In this document: positions 36,004 to 46,079 of the stretch, piece after piece | How the letters are laid out: each line of letters opens with the position of its first letter | How positions within the stretch are numbered: position 1 is the stretch's first letter | From: Siphonodentalium dalli | Lineage: Eukaryota > Mollusca > Scaphopoda > Gadilida > Siphonodentaliidae | Length of the DNA stretch: 64,000 nucleotides | Direction: 5' to 3' | Assembly: GCA_032622095.1 (NCBI GenBank) | Contig: CP136066.1 | Coordinates: forward strand, 5,105,784-5,169,783 | The notes under the pieces: generated by a model | The model's input: only the letters and a program-made list of their open reading frames with translations | What the model was told of the DNA's origin: nothing | The model's database searches: none | Translations under genes and position numbers: made by a program

Positions 36004-36261
36004 CACTTTAATGACAAAACGGGTACATATAAACTAGTATAACATATGACAGCAGTAAAGAGGTCTGAGTAGAAGAATTAAGAATAATAGTTAATAAGTG
36101 GATTACGGGATACAACTCACGCAGTACTGGAGTCCACTGGTTACCACTTGACATCTAGTTTGCTGACTTCATTCTGTGAATATGCATTGTGAAATATCAG
36201 GACGTGTGGCAAAGCGTACTGGTGACCATTAAGAGGACTTTGGGTGCCGAATTTAGATTTT

Positions 36262-36360
36262 GTGAGATAATATAGTCAGTTCGTGCTTGGCGTCTGTTTA
36301 ACGTTGACCTCTCCTTCTTTTGCAGTGCGTGTCATAGCAGTGCAGTATAGCGATCATCAT
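36262..36360 (+). repeat. Dispersed repeat 'gtcatagctcgttg', copy 3, carrying an unoccupied target site
   Basis: Keeps 'gtcagttcgtgcttgg', then GTTTAAC once (36296-36302), then 'gacctctcc' and 'gtcatagc'. In copy 4 the same place is occupied by a 356-bp-family element between two GTTTAAC copies. Confidence 0.8.
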
Positions 36361-36541
36361 GGACAGGGAACATAATAGAACACAGAACATGTATTATGTA
36401 ACATTGAGGAAGGTGTGGAGTAATCTAGGTATACATTCCGAAGCGCCACATGGCCGACTGGGAAGTAAAATAACTCAAAAGAAGCAGAAGGTGGAGACTT
36501 TCTGGTGTATGTAAGATAAATAAGGTTTTCAGTGCTGTAAT

Positions 36542-36949
36542 TTAACCCTTTACCCAACAAACCGGCCAAAAACGGCCAAATAAAGCTGCAACAGCCTAAA
36601 TTATCTTGGGTCTGTCTCAATAAAACCATACAAATATGGATATAATTGGAACCGGCTCATTGACCACATTGTGATGGTTACAGTTATGCCCTGTGCCAAT
36701 GCATTCTCTTATATATGCGAGTCGACCATAGGTCGCCTCGCATATATAAGAGAATGCATTGGCCTAAAAAATTAATTCTTACATTTTTTAACAATTTTTA
36801 TAATATTTTTCTACATTCTTTGACAATTTATCATTTTTAATATGTGTTAAGCCAATGCATTCTCTTATATATGCGAGGCGACATATGGTCGACTCGCATA
36901 TATAAGAGAATGCATTGGAACAGGGCCGTTATGTTGGGTTAAGGGTTAA
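36542..36949. mobile_element. piggyBac-like MITE with paired hairpins, copy 3
   Basis: TTAA on both sides (36542-36545, 36946-36949). The right inverted repeat has one T inserted or changed (GGGTTAAGGG). Hairpins at 36695-36763 and 36851-36919; the spacer is short. Confidence 0.9.
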
Positions 36950-37195
36950 TGGTTGAACTATACTGGTTCAGATCGTATGCGTTGGCCGCGAAGTCTCGAA
37001 ACGATTCATTTTTGAAATGTATAAGTATATGTACGGGTTTGCAGGTGTAGAGTGCACATTGTAATGTACAGGTATGTTTGAAAAATAATAAATATCACTT
37101 GTATCTTCGTCAGTTATGTGGTGGTGGTGTGTTTATACAACGAACCATCGCGGTTCGGCAGTAATCGTAATGCTGACCTTACACATGTCTTTATT

Positions 37196-37700
37196 GTGTG
37201 GGATAATAACGTCAGTTCTTGACATATGTTTAACCAGCGTCTTCTCCTGAAAACCCGCACGTTGCCTGCTTATAAAGAACTTGTTTAGGTTGATAATCTG
37301 CTTAGAATATGCCCATTTTGAGTCGATAATAAGCATATTGTGTGCGGACAATCAGACGAATAAGCCAACCCACGACTGTTCCGGTATTTAGCATGTGTTT
37401 TCACTGTGGTCCGCGCCATAAAACGAAATAACGGCTACGACTCCAGTATCTGCTTATTTCAAAATCAAATTATCACATTATGCACCTATTTCATATTATA
37501 GGTCGATTATGTGTGTATTTGCGCGAGTATACGTTGGTTTAACTCAGACCTCTCCCGCCTGTTGAAGCAGTCATTGTCATAGCTCGTTGTTTGCTGATGA
37601 GAGTATCGCGATCAGAAAGACATATAAACCGCGCACATCCTTTGATGTCGGTAATTTTGTATAGGAATGAAACGATTGTATTCTACTTACCACCACCGAC
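37196..37700 (+). repeat. Dispersed repeat 'gtcatagctcgttg', copy 4, interrupted
   Basis: The left piece (37196-37234) and right piece (37544-37700) are one repeat copy split by the element at 37235-37536. The right piece matches copy 1 closely: 'gtcatagctcgttgt', 'atcgcgatcagaaagacatata', 'ggtaattttgtatagga'. Confidence 0.85.
37235..37536 (-). mobile_element. 356-bp TIR family, reverse orientation, inserted in a dispersed repeat
   Basis: Starts CAGCGTCTTCTCCTGAAAAC; ends GCGCGAGTATACGTTG. Part of the central stem is deleted. The exact direct repeat GTTTAAC lies at 37228-37234 and 37537-37543, and the related unoccupied site at 36296-36302 has it once. This is the best evidence in the window for how the family inserts. 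Confidence 0.93.
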
Positions 37701-38462
37701 ACCAAAGCCACCCCCGGGATGGATTTACATAAGGCAGAAATCGGTACAATCGATATGATAAAGAAACAAACTAACTGAGTGTTACCCCCGGGAAATTATA
37801 GGCTCCGGCATAATGGCATTATAACAAACATCGCTTATGAGGTCGGATCTAAACTCAGGCCCGCTGATATGGGAATAACCAACGAGCTCACCAATAGCCG
37901 TATATATCAATTTAATGTTGATGATAATTGATGTTTACCCCTTGGGTGAAGATCCCACTGTTTGGCCATATGGACGTGCCTTGAGTTCATGAATATTTAG
38001 GAATTTATACAGCTTGTTCTTAAAGTCACATTGCGATTTGGATCCCCAAATTATGCAATTCCGGCCATTTTCCAGCTGTTTTCAATATTTCCAACATAGG
38101 TATATATATATATTTGTATGTGCATTACTATTACATTATTACAAAGTATCACATTATCTTAACGCACTGTCGAGAAAAAAAATCAGTAATCTGCTGTATG
38201 ATGAAGTATACAACAACAGAATACAAGCAGATGCAATGATGCATGACCCCCTCATTTATGCTAACATATATGTATCGATGAGAGCTGCTGAAGAAAAACA
38301 TGCCGTTAATTTTGTTTTTGTCTGGGCGATGTTGGGAAGACGGTCATTGTGTCACACCACCGCCCGGATTATGTATATGCATTGTATTTTCAACCAATAT
38401 GTTGTGAATCCTATTGTATATGTACATGCTTTATCCAATAAATTATCTAACCTAACAAACGT
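37701..38462. other. Unassigned sequence with one 151-codon open frame
   Basis: The plus-strand frame 38014-38469 is the longest here outside arrays. It encodes a run of hydrophobic residues near the start (YIYIFVCALLLHYY), but no domain I recognise, and its end abuts a dispersed repeat. It may be chance or part of an unidentified element. Confidence 0.3.
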
Positions 38463-38600
38463 TCTTTAGTTCTACCATATCGTGGTAGACTATCACGGAA
38501 AGGTCTTTTCTGTGCCATGCTGTTTCTTGTTTGGGACCCAACCATCGTATGGAAAGTTGTATTTTGTTATGACTTCAATGCGTCTTTCTTGTATATTACG
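38463..38600 (-). repeat. Dispersed repeat, inverted copy of 30690-30885
   Basis: 'taccatatcgtgg', 'gggacccaacc' and 'gacttcaatgcgtcttt' match the complement of 30690-30885. Confidence 0.65.
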
Positions 38601-38604
38601 ACCA

Positions 38605-38977
38605 TAGGTCACCTCGCATATATAAGAGAATGCATTGGCCTAACAATTTTTCATCATTTGTTATTATTTTTTACAATTTTTTATAATTTTTTCTTATATT
38701 CTTTAACATACTTATTTTGTAGGTTTAGTGCCAGGGAATCTTACGTTTTTCATGGGCATCAGAATTATTACTATGAATATATGAATACTTGGTGATAGTT
38801 TTGAGTTATAACATGCCCCTAAGGTTTTATCCAGTTTGTTTTTAAATTCGCTATAGCATGCTTAAGCATACCCAAACAAATTTCAACCCAAAAATTTTAT
38901 TTTATTTTTTTTAGGGCCGATTTTACAGACCGTAAATTATGGCCGATGAGATCGGCCCCTGGCACTGAAAGGGTTAA
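38605..38977. mobile_element. Half of a hairpin MITE joined to a second TTAA-type MITE
   Basis: 38605-38640 is the right side of a 69-bp hairpin (CGACCATAGGTCACCTCGC then ATATATAAGAGAATGC), followed by the usual AT-rich spacer. From about 38719 another element seems to start (TTTAGTGCCAGGG) and ends at CCCTGGCACTGAAAGGG plus TTAA (38974-38977). GGG plus TTAA again suggests a piggyBac-like end; the left TTAA is lost. Confidence 0.55.
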
Positions 38978-39299
38978 AACTACATATTTTACTCTAAACA
39001 TTATATTGTGAATCTTTCAATTCTCTGCTATAAACCGGGAGTACTCAATGACATGCACGTCTCGTGAATTGAAGGTCGTGTGCGTATATGTGAGTCGATG
39101 GGTTTCTCTCGCTTTGGGTTGTGAATATAGCGAATTTGATCGATGGCTGCGTCGTATTCCTCGTCTGTAGATACATTCATATCGATTCCGGCTTTTCAAT
39201 TTGGAGATCTAACTAGATGGCGAATACCGCTATCCAGTAAAGAATCGGAGAGCTAGGCGCAGATTAATCAGCCTCTATATTCGAGTGAAACGCAGCATC

Positions 39300-42200
39300 G
39301 TTGTACGAGCCCTTATCGTGTGAAGAGGTTTGAATATAATGGTCGACATTTCGAAGTAATATCTCGATTTGATGACTTGTGTCGCTGGCGATAGGTTCGC
39401 ACCCAAATGGGACTCTCTATTGTGTACGTTATATTTGTTCGTACCGAGGGCATGTTCGTGATATTGGTTGCCGAGTGTCCTCCGTCCGTCGTCATATAAA
39501 AAGTCGCACAAGTTCGTGTCCCAAATTTAGGCTGATTCTGCTCGTATAGATAATCTGACATGTCTGGTCTGCTAGTCTTTGGCGATAAATTCGCACCAAT
39601 ATTGCTCTCGAAGTTGTCTGGTTGTATTTGGTTGAACTGATTGACTGTGTGTGCTGGACAGATATGTGTATAATATGAATCGTACGTCAGACGTAGCGGA
39701 GTAACCCCATGTGCATGTTGTGCCTCAAATTTGCCTCTTATCAGAGACATAACCATGATAACGCTAAGAATAATTCATGTAGCATCATGCGATGGTCCCG
39801 GCGGAGACGACACGAAAAGACATGTCGTGCATTGTGCAATCTTGTCTGGATTCCGGCCTGCAAATCCAAAATTACGTAAATGACATCAGCAACCGTATCA
39901 TGACGTCTTCGCTGGTTTTCATTAAGTTAACCAACGAAATTGGTTTAAATGAAACTAATAGACATAAATCACATGGGGTTTCTTCGAAAGTTGTGAAGTA
40001 GCCAATTTTATTTTCATCGCGTTTGTCAACTGCCGATTCCGCGCCTTGTCAATCTTCACACAGTGTCTAACCGGAAGTCACGTGTTATTTTCTCATAAAT
40101 CCATGCCCGCGATCTTTGAAAAAAATCACTGATGGATATAGAAACAAACATATGACGGTAACCACCTGCGCCTAAGTTATAAACAACAACGCGCGCCTGC
40201 GGTGCGCTTGTTATTACTTTAAGTGCGTGATGTTGGCAAGTCGCACAGATTTGCGACCTTCAAATTGCAAAGCGACATCAAGTACCATAGGGAAGACCAT
40301 GAAACAGTCACAGTTTGAAATATCAGGTAGGGAAATAGTGGGGTGGGGAAATATCACATTTAAAATAAGTTTAAATTGTCATCTTTAAAGGGTTGCCAGG
40401 TCTCAAAGATGTAAGAACAGTCGCTTGTTTTAAGGAACATATAAATACATGTACATGAATAGGCGAGGAGCTACGAGTATAATGGTCTCCATTTCGGAGT
40501 TATATTGCGATTTGACGACTTACATCGTTGGCGGGAGGTTGGCATCAAATTGTGTTATCGGTGGTGTGGGATATGTTCTTGTTATGGAGGGCATGTTCGT
40601 AGCAGTGCATGCACATGTAGATTGAACGGTTACTTAAAAGTCTCTAACTATCGCGATTTGTCGATAGCCAGGCGTCATTGGTCGTCATTGAAACCAAAGA
40701 CATTTTTCGCTGATCCACCGACAAAGAATCATGTCAATTGTGGCAGCGTCATTCCTGAAATTACAACTCCCAGAATATTGTTAGTCCTCTTTTATAACTG
40801 CGTAATTTTGGCGCGTTACAGTTAATTTGTAATTGTGTAAGGAAAGGCGACTTGCACCATAAAACGACCAGGGGTATGGAAACATGTTAATTTCTTTAGC
40901 GTCATTAACCCTTTACCCAACAAATCGGCCAAAAACGCCCAAATAAAGCTTCAACAGCCTAAAATATCTTCGGTCTGTCTCAATAACACCATCAAATATG
41001 GATATCATTGAAACCGGTTCATTGACCACATTGTGATGGTTACAGTTATTCCCTGTGCCAATGCATTCTCTTATATATGCGAGTCGACAATAGGTCGCCT
41101 CGCATATATAAGAGAATGCATTGGCCTAAAACAAATCTTTTTTAACACTTTTTACCATTTTTTCTTACATTCTTTAACAATTTTATAATTTGTTCTTACA
41201 TTTTTTAACATTTTTTATAATATTGTTCTACATTCTTTGACAATTTTATCATTTTAAGGCAATGCATTCTCTTATATATGCGAGGCGACCTATGGTCGAT
41301 TCGCATATATAAGAGAATGCATTGGCACAGGGCCGTTCTGTTGGGTAAAGGGTTAACTGTCAAACTAGGTTTAATTGTGCACATTGAGTTTCCAACTGGT
41401 ATTTATTGTGAAACAATTTCGTTGTACTTGTTCTCAGATCTTAATTTGAGATATGTAGTAGGTGTTCAAAATCACCGAATATGTTTGATTGTACTTGGGC
41501 CATGTTCGTGTCAGTGTTTATATGTTGTCCTCCGTCCGTCGTCATATATATATCATATAGTCGCATGGTTGTATTTCTACACTAATTTCTGCCCAATGTG
41601 GATTTTGGCCTCATTTCCACATTGTTTCATCAAATGGGAAAAAAAGAGTGATTTTCAACCCATCGGAGCTCATTAAAATTCCACAAAATTGCTCCAAAAA
41701 TAAATAATAATAAAACAAAATTGGTCTGTACTCATCAGTTCATGTCCACGAAAGTGTTTGAATATTGATTGATTATTGAATATTGATTGGGTGGTTCCAA
41801 GTCAACTTTCCCGGCAATCATTATTGCTGAATATGCAACTAATAATTAGAATTCACAGACATTAGGTGATTTACCATCCGTTGGCGATTAGTTTCGCCCC
41901 AAATGTTGCTCTCGCAAATGTGGGTTAAGTTTGGATCTAGTATGTGCATATTTATGACACTGCTCGTATAATAGTTGGTTCGCCGAACCCTTGATGAATC
42001 TGATCCAGTATATATGTCTGAGCGCCTGAACAGTCAATGTTGCTCTCAAAGCTGGGGCTTATGTGTGGTTGCACAATGGACATGCCCGTGACAGTGATTA
42101 TAGAATGGTTGGTTCGCGTCCGACATTCTTGCTGAATGAGCTGATGTATATAATGTCTGGTCGACTCTTCGTTACCGATAGGTTCGCTCCATATATTACT

Positions 42201-42350
42201 CTCGAACGTGTAGGTAGGTTATGTTTGGGTGCGAACCGATGACATGTTCGCGATAGTGCGCTTAGATTGATCGGTAGGTTCCAAGTCACAGGAATAAGTT
42301 CCACATTCTTGCTCAATCGGTTCCTATATATAATACAAGCAGAAACATGG
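39300..42350. repeat. Region of old, diverged ~150-170-bp repeats
   Basis: Similar blocks recur: 'ggcgata(g/a)(g/a)ttcgcacc', '(t/a)ttgctctcgaa', 'gggcatgttcgtgat', and the phrase TCCTCCGTCCGTCGTCATAT at 39478 and 41520. They lie around 39330-39700, 40480-40620, 41380-41550 and 41870-42350. A TTAA MITE is inserted at 40905-41356. The antisense frame 39756-39313 (147 codons) spans two of these blocks and looks like a by-product. Unit boundaries are uncertain. Confidence 0.5.
40905..41356. mobile_element. piggyBac-like MITE with paired hairpins, copy 4
   Basis: TTAA on both sides (40905-40908, 41353-41356) and intact CCCTTTACCCAACA ends. The left hairpin 41057-41125 has CGACAATAGGTCG at its centre; the right hairpin (about 41258-41325) has lost one C at its foot and has GATTCGC for GACTCGC. 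Confidence 0.9.
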
Positions 42351-43570
42351 CTCCCGAATACTCAAAGGCGTAGAGGCCTGTGTCTTCTGTACCTTTTGTT
42401 TTTTGAACAGTTTGATTTAAAAGCAAATATTAATTAAAAAAATAAATATATGTTTTGTTTTAGATTCAATTTAGATGCTCAATTTAAAAAAGCAAAACAA
42501 ACTTTTGCATTTATTAATCCACGAGTCACCTCATCAAAGTTGGTTGAAATTAGTCCAGTGGTGTAGGTTAAAACTTAATTTATATATATATACTATTGAT
42601 ACGGACATTATGGAGACCAATTATGTACTTGTATGTTAAGGGAACCAATGGTCCCCCTAATGTTTGTTATTAACCTTTTATCCACACGCAATAGACACTT
42701 GCTGCATGTGGTTATGGGAATGTTACATTTGCTGTTGTGTTTCTTGAAATAATGTTAAAAATGAATTAAAAACATTTCTGTCATATTATATATATGTGAT
42801 ATATTTCTGAATTGGATGTTCATACCAAACATGTTCTTGCATTTATCAACAGTGATATTATATACATCAGTCCCCTTAATTGTATGTATCTACACCGGTC
42901 CCCTTAGAGAATAAAACATACTCTCAAAATGTTAAGCAAGAATATATACATTTTAAAAGTCCCAGTATATATTTCAAAAAGTTTTTAAATCTTCATCAAG
43001 GAGACCACAAATTGTCGATAAAAACAGCACATACACTAAGCCACAAACAGTGTTGTACTAAAAAAAACTGTCCAAAAAATTGGTGCCCATTCTTGATTTG
43101 ACCGAATAAAGAAGCTTAAATCGGATTATAGTCCTTACTGTTGGTTTAATCATAGTGTATTTATCCACCAAATATATAATATACATAATATAAATTGAAC
43201 GAGGGAATACACAAGGAATTAATATAATGTATCTGGTAATATGTGATATATCTGGTAGAAAGGGAAAACGACAGTAAGCACATGGCTTTTCAGGTGTCGT
43301 TCTCCTCATGTATCATCTAGGGCCCCTGTATAATATACTATATAAATCATCATGGAAATTGACGTTAGTGTCGGACCGGACAGTAGATAGATAATTCGGA
43401 TATTACATTGGTCCTGTGATTTTTGGGTATAAAGAATAAGAGGAGAATTTAAGATAAGAAGACAAAGATGGAGGGGAGTGGTGAGGGGAGTGGAATGGAA
43501 CGGATTATTCATTTTATTACATGTTACGTATGATGCTTAAGATGCTGCTGACCGATTTATAATTAAGCAA
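42351..43570. other. Unassigned AT-rich sequence
   Basis: 'gtccccttaa' and its inverse 'ttaagggaac' recur between 42630 and 42910, possibly ends of an old element. No gene recognised. Confidence 0.4.
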
Positions 43571-43890
43571 CTAAAATCGTTGTGTGTGGATAATAATTTT
43601 TTGGAATTCTTCAAAAATAGTTAGATTCGTTTGTAGACTCATTGTATCATCGCCATTGAGGAAAGTATAAACTGAGGGAACTATTGCGTCTGGGATCTTT
43701 CCAATAAGAATTTGCCTATGTGGACGGTAACGCCGACATTGGAATATGTAGTGGTAGCTATCTTCTATTTGGCCACAAACACAGCGATCAGTGACAGAGA
43801 TATAATTTTGGTATTTATGCGCGTTTAGGTCACTACAATAGTTACTGTGTATACTGCTACACAGAAACGTAGTAGCACTAGTGAACATCC
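43571..43890 (-). pseudogene. LINE reverse transcriptase C-terminal end
   Basis: The complementary strand is open for 105 codons (43888-43571) and reads DRCVCGQIEDSYHYIFQC and RYRPHRQILIGKIPDAIV, then FLNGDDTMSLQTNLTIFEEF and KIIIHTQRF before the stop. A C-x-C-G...H-x4-C motif, a basic patch, 'LNGD' and a final 'Q..I..T.RF' helix are the standard C-terminus of one animal LINE group, the same ending as the remnant near 7020-6842 (CPLYPLERQIML...VQLYINATKRYEE). The natural stop is retained, so this is the true 3' end of the coding region. Everything 5' of it is missing. Confidence 0.85.
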
Positions 43891-43992
43891 TGGTTACATC
43901 AACCTAAAATGATATGGTAGTTGGTGTTTATCTAATGCTAATGATGCAAAATCCACGATCTTGTTCTCAGCTTGTTGCATCAGGTTGTAATC

Positions 43993-44353
43993 CAACATAT
44001 CCTCACGCGAATACGCACATAATCGACCTATAAAGTGAAATAGGTACAAAATGTGACTATTTTATTCTGAAATAAGCAGATAACAGTCATATCCGTTATT
44101 TCGTTTTATAGCGCTGGCCACAATAAACACACATATTAAAGAGCGTACACCCGAAAAGTCGTGAGCTAGCTTATTGTGTCATTGTGGGCACATAATCTGC
44201 TTATAATATCCCATTATGAGTCGATATTGTGACTAAACTGTTCTCAATTTCCGCACATTATCGACTCAAAATGAGGCGATTGTCAACAGATTATCAATCT
44301 AAAACAATTCTACTATCAGCAGATAATGTGCGGATTTTCAGGAGAACAGGCTG
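43993..44353 (+). mobile_element. 356-bp TIR family, reference full-length copy
   Basis: Length 361. Left end CAACATATCCTCACGCGAAT; right end, inverted, CAGCCTGTTCTCCTGAAAAT. The ends form an imperfect inverted repeat of about 32 bp (CA.C.T.T.CTC.CG.AAAT.CGCACAT.AT). An inner stem pairs 'cttataatatcccattatgagtcgatattgtg' with 'cacattatcgactcaaaatgaggcgattgt'. TGTAATC flanks it exactly at 43986-43992 and 44354-44360. There is no ORF. The superfamily is open: hAT and P elements usually give 8-bp duplications. Confidence 0.93.
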
Positions 44354-44411
44354 TGTAATCAATTGTACGTTTTTTGTGTGTTGCTAAGCTCAACTGGAAT
44401 TCAAAACAAAC

Positions 44412-45522
44412 GCTTGGTGTTCGGGATACCTTAGTCGTATAGGACATGGTTAGGGTTAGGGTTAGGGTTAGGGTTAGGGTTAGGGTTAGGGTTAGTGTTT
44501 GGGTTAGGGTTAGGGTTAGGGTTAGGGTTAGGGTTAGGGTTAGGGTTCGGGATACCTTAGTCGTATAGGACATGGTTGGTTAGGGTTAGGGTTAGGGTTA
44601 GGGTTAGGGTTAGGGTTAGGGTTAGGGTTAGGGATACCTTAGTCGTATAGGACATGGTTGGTTAGGGTTAGGGTTAGGGTTAGGGTTAGGGTTAGGGTTA
44701 GGGTTAGGGTTCTGGATACCTTAGTCGTATAGGACATGGTTGGTTAGGGTTAGGGTTGGGGTTAGGGTTAGGGTTAGGGTTCGGGATACCTTAGTCGTAT
44801 AGGACATGGTTGGTTAGGGTTAGGGTTAGGGTTCGGGATACCTTAGTCGTATAGGACATGGTTGGTTAGGGTTAGGGTTAGGGTTAGGGTCAGGGTTCGG
44901 GATACCTTAGTCGTATATGACATGGTTGGTTAGAGTTAGGGTTAGGGTTAGGGTTAGGGTTAGGGTTAGTGTTAGGGTTAGGGTTAGGGTTAGGGTTAGG
45001 GTTAGTGTTCGGGATACCTTAGTCGTATAGGACATGGTTGAATGAAAGTGATATTTTTGAGTTCACAAATATGTGTGATATACATTTGATTTCCAGTTAC
45101 TTCAATTACAGTGAGAGCTTTCCGATCAATGTCAACAAGCCATATGTCCGACTAAATCCTGAAAAATTACCCATAATTATGCTGTGGTTAAGGAGTCGAT
45201 TAATTAGAGCATTACTGTACCTCAACTGTCAATGAATTGTCCATTCTCGATGAGAGATACCGCTTAGAGAAATATATAGCACCAACGAGAGATATCTTTA
45301 AGGACTTAGAGTTTGAATGATGTGCAATATACCTTGCCCTGTCAAAGTACTCTGATGACAAATAACTCGTTTGTGATTGTGATCGTTTTTCACTTGTGTT
45401 GATTGTCTGAATCTATGGCTCCATCATACACGTCCACACCCTCTGAATCGATACTTTACATAAAATTGTATCAAATAACCTTTAATTCAGCCATGTCGAC
45501 TGAGGTATCCCGAAAACCAAGC
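44412..45522. mobile_element. Inverted-repeat element loaded with TTAGGG telomere-type repeats
   Basis: The outer ends match as inverted repeats: GCTTGGTGTTCGGGATACCT at 44412 and, inverted from 45522, GCTTGGTTTTCGGGATACCT, continuing to ACATGG with one 6-base gap. From 44450 to about 45046 the left side alternates runs of 3-12 TTAGGG repeats with about eight copies of the terminal phrase (GGATACCTTAGTCGTATAGG plus ACATGGTT). The inner part 45110-45235 resembles 47746-47850. No target duplication is evident. The antisense ORF of repeating TLTLTL residues is an artefact of the array. Confidence 0.8.
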
Positions 45523-45589
45523 TATATAAATCCCGGGCACGGATAGAGGCAATTTTTGTCATATCGGAGACTATAAATTACATGTGTAT

Positions 45590-45987
45590 TTAACCCTTTA
45601 CCCAACAAAACGGCCAAAACCGGCCAAATAAAGCTTCAACAGCCTAAAATATCTTCGTTCTGTCTCAATAGAACCATACAAATATGGATATCATTGGAAC
45701 CGGCTCCTTGACCACATTGTGATGGTTACAGTTATGCCCTGTGCCAATGCATTATCTTATATACGCGAGTCGACCATAGGTCGCCTCGCATATATAAGAG
45801 AATGCATTGGCCTAGAAATAATTTTTTTAACACTTTTTACCATTTTTTCTTACATTCTTTAACAATTTTATAATTTTTAATGTGTTAAGCCAATGCATTC
45901 TCTTATATATGCGAGGCGACCTATGGTCGAGTCGCATATATAAGAGAATGCATTGGCACAGGGCCCTTCTGTTGGGTAAAGGGTTAA
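45590..45987. mobile_element. piggyBac-like MITE with paired hairpins, copy 5
   Basis: TTAA on both sides (45590-45593, 45984-45987). Hairpins at 45743-45811 and 45889-45957, each with one or two private substitutions. The spacer is short, about 75 bp. Confidence 0.9.
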
Positions 45988-46079
45988 AACATACTAATTT
46001 CCGGTGACATCCCATTCATAAGCAGTGTCTGTGTATTACAACAAAAAAGGCGCGAGGTGTCTTCGGTTTTTAACGTGTG

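Noticed and set aside
38014-38469. 151-codon plus-strand ORF as a host gene
   Set aside because: No recognisable domain, unremarkable context, and it ends at the edge of a dispersed repeat. One ORF of this size in 64 kb of AT-rich DNA is not surprising.
44450-45046. A true chromosome end (telomere)
   Set aside because: The TTAGGG runs are interrupted by a second unit and continue into ordinary sequence on both sides, including intact MITEs.
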